Part shown: positions 14,503 to 20,725 of the stretch, piece after piece
Position numbering within the stretch: position 1 is the stretch's first letter
How the letters are laid out: each line of letters begins with the position of its first letter
Origin: JAWPMV01 sp038527215
Lineage (GTDB): Bacteria > Bacteroidota > Bacteroidia > J057
Assembly (NCBI GenBank): GCA_038527215.1
Contig: JBCBGC010000146.1
Span: forward strand, 1-20,725
Reading direction: 5' to 3'
Length of the DNA: 20,725 nt
Position numbers and translations under genes: made by a program
The notes under the pieces: generated by a model
Seen by the model: the letters and a program-made list of their open reading frames with translations, nothing else
What the model was told of the DNA's origin: nothing
Databases searched by the model: none

Positions 14503-17500
14503 ATGAAGAAAATTGTACTATGGTTATTCCTGTGTACAGCTATGATCAGTGTCTCTCAAGCACAAATTGATCTACCTGTTACATTCGATGATCCAGCAGT
14601 AACCTACACCTTGACTGATTTCGGGAATAACTCCTCGGTATTGGGCAATGATCCCGCCGGTGGCACCAACACCGTAGCGGTCACTACGAAACCGGTCACT
14701 GCGACCACCTGGTCTGGAACTTCCATTGGAGGGGCTGCAGGTTTTACCAACCCCATTCCATTCTCCGCGGTAGCGACCAAGATGCATGTCAGAGTGTTCT
14801 CTCCTGACCCGAATATTACCGTGCGTCTGAAGGTAGAAGATAGCAGTGATCCAACGAAATTTGTAGAAACCAATCAATTCCTCACCACAGGAAATAACTG
14901 GGTTACCCTCACATTTGATTTCTCAAATCCTGTAAATGCAGCGAATTCTCTGGATTTTAGCACCAACTACGACTTGCTGTCTATCAGCTTTAATTATGGG
15001 GTAGACGGAGCGACAGCCGGAGCTAAAACCTATTATTGGGATGATGTCTATTTTGGGGACGGGGCAGCTAAAACGCAAATTGCATTGCCTGTCAACTTTG
15101 AAACGCCCACGGCCATCAACTATGATTTGCAGGGATTTGGAGATACCTATTCTAGCCTTTCCGCAGATCCGGTTGATCCTACTAACCGGGTGGCAGTTTC
15201 TACCAAGGCATCCACTGCTCCTACCTGGTCTGGTACCTTCGTAGGGAACGGTAGCGGATTAGGTAGTCCGATTCCCTTCTCAGCAGGGAACACCAAAATG
15301 AACATGAAGATCTATTCTCCTCATGCCAATATCACCATCCGGATAAAGGTAGAGGATAGCAATGATCCGACGAAAAATGTTGAAGTAGACCACTTCCTCA
15401 CCGTAGCGAATGCCTGGGAAACCATTACCTGGGATTTCCTCAATAACTCAGGCGCGACGGCTTTGAACGTGGCCAATACCTATGATAAAATTTCCGTCTA
15501 TTTCAACTACGGACAAGATGGAACCACCGCTGGCGGAGCCAGGGTGTACTATTGGGATAACCTGAGATTTGGCGATGGAGCCAAGGCCCAAATCGACCTG
15601 CCGGTAACCTTTGAGTTCCCGGATTCCATTGATTATACCATGACGGATTTTGGCGGGAATGTTTCTTCTGTGGGCTTAGATCCTGCTGGGGGTACGAACC
15701 GTGTGGCAGTGGTGAATAAGCCTGTAGGGGCACAACTTTGGTCTGGAACTTCAGTGGGTAAACCTACCGGGTTTGCTACGCCTGTGCCTTTCACTTCTTC
15801 GGCTAAAACCATGAGTGCCCGTATATACTCTCCTTTAGCGAACATCAACATCCGCTTAAAGGCAGAGGATAGCAACGATAATACGAAATACATCGAAACC
15901 AACTCCTTTCTTGTAACTGCGAATGCATGGACCACTTTGGTATTTGATTTTAACAACCTGGTAGTTGGCTCTCCATCCTTCGATCCGGCAGTAAATTACA
16001 ATTTGGTTTCGATCTCCTTTAACTATGGGGTAGATGGGGCCACAGCTGGTAACCAGACATTCTACTTTGATGATCTGAAGTTTGGTGATGGAGCCTTGGC
16101 ACAGATTAATCTGCCGGTAACCTTTGAAAACAGTGGGGTAGTTGACTACACCCTGACAGACTTCGGGAACAATTCTTCCGTGATTGGCAATGATCCCCTC
16201 GATCCTACGAATAAGGTGGCGGTTACGACCAAACCCACTACTGCCCAGACCTGGTCTGGTACGACCGTAGGTACGACGGATGGCTTTGCCAGCGCAGTGC
16301 CATTTTCTGCCGGCAATACCAAAATGAATGTGCGGATTTACTCCCCACATGCCAATATTCAGGTCAGATTGAAGGCTGAAGATAGCACCGATCCTTCCAG
16401 ATCGGTTGAAACCCAGACCCAGTTGACGACAGCCAACGCCTGGGAAACGCTCACCTTTGACTTTGACAATGAGGTCGGGGGTACAGCCGCTATCAATTTT
16501 GCGTACAGCTACGACAAGGTTTCCATTTTCTTCAACTACGGGGTAGATGGGGCCACCGCTGGAGCGAAGACTTATTATTGGGATGAAGTACGATTTGGCG
16601 ATGCTGGCAAACAGCAGATTGACCTGCCGGTTTCTTTCGAATATCCTGATTCTATTGATTATGTCTTCACTGATTTCGGGAATAATAGTACGGTGTTGGG
16701 CACCGACCCAACGGACCCCAGCAACCAGGTAGCCATCACCACCAAGACAGCTGCAGCAGAAATCTGGGCGGGTACTTCTTTGGGCGATACGGATGCATTT
16801 GCCAATCCGATCCCATTTACCGCTACCAATAAACTGATGAACTTCCGGGTATATTCTCCGCATGCGCCGATTCTGCTGCGCCTCAAAATTGAGGATAGCG
16901 CAGATCCGAACAAATATGTGGAGGTAAACAAGCAGTTGACCGTGGCTAATGCCTGGGAAACTGTTACCGTAGACTTTACCCAGGGCATTGTCGGCTCTCC
17001 AGCCTTCGACCTGAATACGGACTACGATAAGTTCTCCATCCACTTCAATTATGGCACCAATGGGGCCACCGCAGGAGCCAAGACCTACTATTGGGATGAC
17101 GTGAGATTTGGAGATGGTGAAAAGAAAAAGGTTGACCTGCCGGTAGACTTTGATTCTCCGGATTCCATCGACTATGTCTTTACCGATTTTGGTAACAACG
17201 CTACTGTCCTCGGAGTCGATCCCACTAATCCAGCTAATGGGGTAGCGGTTACGACCAAGCCTGTCACCGCTGAGCTGTGGTCTGGTACTTCTCTGGGAGA
17301 CTTTAATGGCTTTGTGAATCCTATTCCCTTTACGGCCTCAGAAGGTCGGATGAATGTACGGGTGTACTCTCCCCACGCGCCTATCCTGATTCGCCTAAAG
17401 GTGGAAGACAGTGCAGATCCCACTAAGTATGTAGAAGTTGACCAGCAGTTGACGGTGGCCAATGCCTGGACCACCATGACCTTCGACTTCTATGCCCAAA

Positions 17501-19938
17501 ATGCATCTTCGCCAGCGCTCAACCTCGCCAATACCTACGATAAGTATTCTATCCACTTCAACTATGGCACCAACGGGGCCACTGCAGGAGCGAAGACTTA
17601 CTACTGGGATAATGTACGATTTGGCGATGGATCGCTTCAACAGGTTGACCTACCGGTTACTTTTGACGATGTGACGGTCGACTATTCCTTCAATGACTTT
17701 GGGAATAACTCAACCACCCTGGGGCTGGACCCCTTGGACGGTTCCAATCAGGTTGCCGTGTCCACCAAACCCGTAACGGGCGAAATCTGGGCGGGTACTA
17801 CCCTGGGAGGCTTTAATGGATTGGCCAATCCCATTCCGTTCTCGGCAGGAAATACCAAAATGACCGTTCGGGTATTTTCGCCGGATGCAGGGATTTTCAT
17901 CCGCCTGAAAGCAGAGGATAACAATGATCCGACGAAGTTTGTGGAGGTGGATGTTCCCGTGGCTACCGCCAATGCATGGAATATTCTGGAGTTCGACTTT
18001 GCCAATCCGGTGGCGACTTCTCCTGCCCTGAATTTTGCCACGAACTATGATAAGCTATCGATTCACTTCAACTATGGGGTGGCAGGAGCTACTGCCGGAG
18101 CCAAGACCTATTATTGGGATGACGTAGAATTTGGTGCAGCACCTTCGCTTACCCAGATTGATCTGCCGATTACGTTTGAAGATGCTTCGATTGACTATAG
18201 CCTCACTGATTTCGGAAACAATGTTTCGACCATTGTCAATGATCCGGTAGGCGGAACCAACAATGTGGTGAAAACCACCAAGCCTGTGAGTGCAGAGGTC
18301 TGGTCTGGAACCACCATGAGTACCCCCAATGGATTGGCTACGCCTATTCCATTTAGCGCCAGTGAAACAGGGATATCGGTTCGGGTTTACTCGCCAGATG
18401 CGGGAATTCCAGTTCGGTTAAAAGCAGAAGACAAATCGGATCCCACCAAAAGCGTAGAAACCGAGGTGTTTACCACGGTAGGCAACGGTTGGGAAACCCT
18501 GGTGTTCAACTTTGCCGGCCAGGTAACGGGTACACAGCCGTTGAATCTCAACACCACCTATGACCTTTTGTCCATCTTCTTCAACTTCGGGACAAATGGC
18601 GCCACGGCTGGAGAGAAAGTCTATTATTGGGATGATGTGATCTTTGTAGGCTTTGTGCCTCAACCTGATATGAGCTTGCCTATTACCTTTGAAGACACCG
18701 CAGTAGTCAACTATGTATTGAGTGATTTTGGCGGCAACGTCTCCAGTATTGGCGCTGATCCAGTAGGTGGAGCAAATACGGTGGGAATCACTACCAAAAC
18801 TGCAGCTGCTCAACTTTGGGCTGGAACCTCTATGGGAGGACAAAACGGGATGGTCAATGCTGTACCCTTCCAGCAAGGAGCTACCCTGATGTCATTGAGA
18901 ATTTACTCGCCTGCCGCGGGTATTCCGATTCGTCTGAAAGCTGAAAACAGTGCGGATGGATCGCAGACGGTAGAAACAGAAGCCACCACCACAGCAGCCA
19001 ATGTGTGGGAAACGCTGACCTTTGATTTTGCGAATCCCGCCGCGGGCACCCCGGCCATTAATTTTGCCCATACCTATGATATCCTGAGTATCCATTTCAA
19101 CTTTGGCACTACAGGAGCCGTAACCGGCGCACAAACCTTCTATTGGGATGATGTGAAATTCGTAGGAGCAGGGTCAGGTTTACAACAAGTCGATCTTCCA
19201 GTAGACTTTGAAGCCACCAATGTGGATTACAGTCTGGATGATTTCGGCGGCAACATATCTGAAATCACCGCCGATCCGGCAAACGCTTCCAACACCGTGG
19301 TTAAGTCTACTAAGACCAATACCGCTGAGCTGTGGGCAGGTACTACGCTGGGAGCAGATGGACTGGCCAGCCCGATTCCCATTACGGCCACCGCTACCAA
19401 AATGAAAGTTGATGTGTACTCGCCTGATGCTGGTATTCCGGTTCGGGTGAAGGTGGAAAATGCCGCTGACGGGACCAAAAGTGTGGAAACGGAAGCCACC
19501 ACCACTGTGGCCAATGCCTGGGAAACCCTGGAGTTTGATTTTTCCAATGAAGCCCCTGGAACCCTCCCATTGAGCCTCACTACGGTGTATAATAAGTTTT
19601 CCATTTTCTTCAATTTCAATACCACGGGATCCGTAGCTGGCACCAAGGATTACTATTGGGACAATGTGATTTTTGTAGATGAACCTAATAGCATCGATGA
19701 TCTTCGGAAGCTGGGTCTGCGGTACTATCCCAACCCGGTAGATCAAACGCTACAGGTAGAAGCAATGGAACGCATTGATCGCTTGTCGGTCTATAACCTG
19801 ATGGGGCAGAAGTTGATGGAAGTCAGCCCACGCAGCCTCCAGAGTACCCTGGATCTTCGTAGCCTGGTAAGCGGCACTTACTTTGTACGAGCCAAGGTGG
19901 GAGAAGTGGAAGGAAGCTTCACCATCATTAAACGATAA
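14503..19938 (+). CDS. giant ten-repeat secreted protein with T9SS sorting domain
   Basis: An 1811-residue surface or secreted protein. The signal peptide is 1-20 (cut after VSQA). Residues 21 to about 1727 are ten copies of a module of about 171 residues, each starting (Q/K)(I/V)DLPVTFE and carrying TDFGNN, (L/T)W(S/A)GT, PIPF, MxVRVYSP, RLKxEDxxDPTKxVE, NAWETLTFDF, YDKxSIxFNYG, GATAGxKTYYWDDVxFG. This strand-rich pattern resembles the galactose-binding-like or CBM-like beta-sandwiches next to glycoside hydrolases in Bacteroidota. Residues about 1735-1811 (YPNP at 1742-1745, SVYNLMGQKL, LVSGTYFVRA, final FTIIKR) are a type A T9SS C-terminal domain, so the protein passes the outer membrane and is probably anchored there. 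No catalytic domain is present; glycan binding or adhesion is inference. The product is rich in Asp/Thr and acidic. Confidence 0.93.
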   Translation: MKKIVLWLFLCTAMISVSQAQIDLPVTFDDPAVTYTLTDFGNNSSVLGNDPAGGTNTVAVTTKPVTATTWSGTSIGGAAGFTNPIPFSAVATKMHVRVFSPDPNITVRLKVEDSSDPTKFVETNQFLTTGNNWVTLTFDFSNPVNAANSLDFSTNYDLLSISFNYGVDGATAGAKTYYWDDVYFGDGAAKTQIALPVNFETPTAINYDLQGFGDTYSSLSADPVDPTNRVAVSTKASTAPTWSGTFVGNGSGLGSPIPFSAGNTKMNMKIYSPHANITIRIKVEDSNDPTKNVEVDHFLTVANAWETITWDFLNNSGATALNVANTYDKISVYFNYGQDGTTAGGARVYYWDNLRFGDGAKAQIDLPVTFEFPDSIDYTMTDFGGNVSSVGLDPAGGTNRVAVVNKPVGAQLWSGTSVGKPTGFATPVPFTSSAKTMSARIYSPLANINIRLKAEDSNDNTKYIETNSFLVTANAWTTLVFDFNNLVVGSPSFDPAVNYNLVSISFNYGVDGATAGNQTFYFDDLKFGDGALAQINLPVTFENSGVVDYTLTDFGNNSSVIGNDPLDPTNKVAVTTKPTTAQTWSGTTVGTTDGFASAVPFSAGNTKMNVRIYSPHANIQVRLKAEDSTDPSRSVETQTQLTTANAWETLTFDFDNEVGGTAAINFAYSYDKVSIFFNYGVDGATAGAKTYYWDEVRFGDAGKQQIDLPVSFEYPDSIDYVFTDFGNNSTVLGTDPTDPSNQVAITTKTAAAEIWAGTSLGDTDAFANPIPFTATNKLMNFRVYSPHAPILLRLKIEDSADPNKYVEVNKQLTVANAWETVTVDFTQGIVGSPAFDLNTDYDKFSIHFNYGTNGATAGAKTYYWDDVRFGDGEKKKVDLPVDFDSPDSIDYVFTDFGNNATVLGVDPTNPANGVAVTTKPVTAELWSGTSLGDFNGFVNPIPFTASEGRMNVRVYSPHAPILIRLKVEDSADPTKYVEVDQQLTVANAWTTMTFDFYAQNASSPALNLANTYDKYSIHFNYGTNGATAGAKTYYWDNVRFGDGSLQQVDLPVTFDDVTVDYSFNDFGNNSTTLGLDPLDGSNQVAVSTKPVTGEIWAGTTLGGFNGLANPIPFSAGNTKMTVRVFSPDAGIFIRLKAEDNNDPTKFVEVDVPVATANAWNILEFDFANPVATSPALNFATNYDKLSIHFNYGVAGATAGAKTYYWDDVEFGAAPSLTQIDLPITFEDASIDYSLTDFGNNVSTIVNDPVGGTNNVVKTTKPVSAEVWSGTTMSTPNGLATPIPFSASETGISVRVYSPDAGIPVRLKAEDKSDPTKSVETEVFTTVGNGWETLVFNFAGQVTGTQPLNLNTTYDLLSIFFNFGTNGATAGEKVYYWDDVIFVGFVPQPDMSLPITFEDTAVVNYVLSDFGGNVSSIGADPVGGANTVGITTKTAAAQLWAGTSMGGQNGMVNAVPFQQGATLMSLRIYSPAAGIPIRLKAENSADGSQTVETEATTTAANVWETLTFDFANPAAGTPAINFAHTYDILSIHFNFGTTGAVTGAQTFYWDDVKFVGAGSGLQQVDLPVDFEATNVDYSLDDFGGNISEITADPANASNTVVKSTKTNTAELWAGTTLGADGLASPIPITATATKMKVDVYSPDAGIPVRVKVENAADGTKSVETEATTTVANAWETLEFDFSNEAPGTLPLSLTTVYNKFSIFFNFNTTGSVAGTKDYYWDNVIFVDEPNSIDDLRKLGLRYYPNPVDQTLQVEAMERIDRLSVYNLMGQKLMEVSPRSLQSTLDLRSLVSGTYFVRAKVGEVEGSFTIIKR
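14563..19689 (+). repeat. ten in-frame protein repeats, 513-bp period
   Basis: Module starts are at 14563, 15076, 15589, 16102, 16615, 17128, 17641, 18154, 18667 and 19186. The first nine starts are exactly 513 bp apart; the last step is 519 bp because the linker after module nine is two residues longer. The DNA of the modules has diverged at many silent positions, so the array is old and not a recent slippage product. Modules 5 and 6 are closest in protein sequence, sharing PDSIDYVFTDFGNN and HAPILxRLK; modules 8-10 form another group with DAGIPVR and FNFGT. Confidence 0.9.
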
Positions 19939-19941
19939 GGT

Positions 19942-19959
19942 AAAAGGCGACGCCTTTTT
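19942..19959 (+). terminator. intrinsic terminator after the repeat-protein gene
   Basis: AAAAGGC (19942-19948), loop GAC, GCCTTTT (19952-19958) and a further T, starting three bases after the TAA. Short seven-pair stem with a U-tract. Confidence 0.6.
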
Positions 19960-19967
19960 CAACATAT

Positions 19968-20008
19968 ACATGAGTCATCCCGAATTTTGGGATGGCTCAT
20001 GTTTTTTT
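19968..20008 (+). terminator. strong intrinsic terminator
   Basis: Arms ACATGAGTCATCCC (19968-19981) and GGGATGGCTCATGT (19989-20002) pair over 14 positions with one U-G wobble, a seven-base loop and a T7 tract. It follows the shorter hairpin nine bases later. Confidence 0.85.
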
Positions 20009-20082
20009 GAAGCATTTTTTGAGATGGAGAGGAAAGGGCCAATTTTCTTCCTGAAGGTGATTGCTTACTTATTTTCTGGTCC

Positions 20083-20237
20083 CTTTACCCTGGAAGTTCC
20101 TCCGATTTTAAGGAAGTAAGCTGTCCGGATTGAGGACTCCGACATCTATGGCGTCGGAGGTCTCTGTGATCATTATGTAATCATGGAGACCCCGGATAAG
20201 TCTTTTCGCTACCGCTCAAAGCCTTTCCGGGGTGACA
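20083..20237. mobile_element. fold-back element copy 1, left end degenerate
   Basis: The right terminus CCGGGGTGACA (20227-20237) is intact; the left terminus is degraded (CTTTACCCTGG at 20083-20093). The CTCCGA/TCGGAG and GGTCTC/GAGACC internal hairpins remain, while the CCTCC/GGAGG one is disrupted. Confidence 0.55.
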
Positions 20238-20300
20238 TATTTGTGGGTGGTTGAGTCTCCCCAATACCCTTTGGTGGAATCATCTCTTCTTCTATCATCT

Positions 20301-20455
20301 TGTCACCCCGGAAGTTCCTCCGACTGCAAGGAGGTGAGCTATCCGGATCGAGGACTCCGATATCTATGTTGTCGGAGGTCTCTGCGATCATTATGTAATC
20401 ATGGAGACCCCGGATAAGCCTTTTCGCTAACGCTCGAAGCCTTTCCGGGGTGACA
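20301..20455. mobile_element. 155-bp MITE-like fold-back element, copy 2
   Basis: Perfect 13-bp terminal inverted repeats: TGTCACCCCGGAA (20301-20313) and TTCCGGGGTGACA (20443-20455). Inside are nested pairs: CCTCC/GGAGG (20317-20321, 20330-20334); TATCCGG/CCGGATA (20340-20346, 20410-20416) enclosing CTCCGA/TCGGAG (20355-20360, 20372-20377) and GGTCTC/GAGACC (20377-20382, 20404-20409); TTCG/CGAA (20423-20426, 20435-20438). The two inner hairpins share one base, so they may alternate slightly. There is no open frame for a transposase and no clear target-site duplication. Confidence 0.65.
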
Positions 20456-20518
20456 TATTTGTGGGTGGTTGAGTCTCCCCAATACCCTTTGGTGGAATCA
20501 TCTCTTCTTCTATCATCT

Positions 20519-20673
20519 TGTCACCCCGGAAGTTCCTCCGACTGCAAGGAGGTGAGCTATCCGGGTCGAGGACTCCGATATCTATGTTGTCGGAGGTCTC
20601 TGCGATCATTATGTAATCATGGAGACCCCGGATAAGCCTTTTCGCTAACGCTCGAAGCCTTTCCGGGGTGACA
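20519..20673. mobile_element. 155-bp MITE-like fold-back element, copy 3
   Basis: Same structure as copy 2, shifted by 218 bp, termini at 20519-20531 and 20661-20673. One base differs near the TATCCGG arm. The 52 bases after it are the start of another spacer, cut by the window end. Confidence 0.65.
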
Positions 20674-20725
20674 TATTTGTGGGTGGTTGAGTCTCCCCAA
20701 TACCCTTTGGTGGAATCATCTCTTC

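Larger units (their letters stand above)
20083..20725. repeat. 218-bp tandem array running off the window end
   Basis: Three copies with an exact 218-bp period: the landmark GGAAGTTCC falls at 20092, 20310 and 20528. Copies two and three differ by one base in the overlap I could compare (A or G in TATCCGG-A/G-TCG). Copy one is diverged in its left 130 bp and identical to the others from about 20227 on, as expected at the old edge of an array. Each unit is a 155-bp element with terminal inverted repeats plus a 63-bp spacer that is also identical between copies. No gene is credible here; frames of about 60 codons recur only because the DNA repeats. Confidence 0.92.

Noticed and set aside
15856..17043. 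395-codon minus-strand open frame inside the giant repeat gene
   Set aside because: It is antisense to an unambiguous signal-peptide/T9SS protein; the frame is open because the repeated plus-strand codons lack the triplets that would be stops in that frame.
20209..20635. Recurring frames of about 60 codons inside the tandem repeat, on both strands
   Set aside because: They recur because the DNA repeats every 218 bp, have no protein family resemblance and overlap structured inverted repeats.
20083..20725. Possible CRISPR array
   Set aside because: The whole 218-bp unit repeats, including the 63-bp spacer, so there are no unique spacers; no cas genes are present.

Overview
The window looks like a complete or nearly complete contig from a marine-type member of the Bacteroidota, most likely a Saprospiria or Lewinella-like lineage. 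The evidence is a type IX secretion (T9SS) C-terminal sorting domain on a giant surface protein, several families common in this phylum (DUF4331, DUF2490, DUF2911, a DUF2975/HTH pair, a CHAT protein), a promoter matching the Bacteroidota TTG/TAnnTTTG pattern, and mostly weak Shine-Dalgarno sites. No rRNA, tRNA, CRISPR array or transposase gene was seen. The lineage call is inference from gene content.

Layout. 1-1405: a secreted DUF4331 protein on the minus strand whose 3' end is scrambled by a 54-bp inversion between 13-bp inverted repeats at the window edge. 1558-4056: a tight minus-strand run read in the order Crp-type regulator, SRPBCC lipid-binding-fold protein, four-helix membrane protein, small membrane protein, ABC ATPase, with two ATGA stop/start overlaps. 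4134-6296: an orphan membrane histidine kinase and a DUF2490 outer-membrane barrel, both minus. 6520-7885: plus-strand FKBP-like lipoprotein and DUF2911 protein. 7901-9679: minus-strand VOC protein followed by a CHAT protease-like protein with a membrane anchor and a carboxypeptidase-regulatory-like tail. 9759-12169: plus-strand CAP-domain protein, SDR oxidoreductase, and a DUF2975 membrane protein paired with a small Cro/C1-type regulator behind two tandem palindromic operators. 12157-13755: a minus-strand N-acyl-D-amino-acid deacylase-family lipoprotein whose 3' end overlaps the regulator by 13 bp. 13756-14502: a 747-bp gene-free stretch. 14503-19938: an 1811-residue secreted protein built of ten beta-sandwich repeats, the first nine exactly 171 residues apart, with a T9SS sorting domain. 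19942-20008: two tandem intrinsic terminators. 20083-20725: a 218-bp tandem array whose unit contains a 155-bp fold-back element bounded by perfect 13-bp terminal inverted repeats.

The genes are mostly housekeeping, envelope and accessory functions and do not form one pathway. The most unusual structures are the terminal-inverted-repeat array, the length-locked repeat protein, the scrambled DUF4331 end, the membrane-anchored CHAT protein and the double operator. I see no convincing new multi-gene system. The scrambled left edge and the tandem right edge both look like places where assembly stopped.
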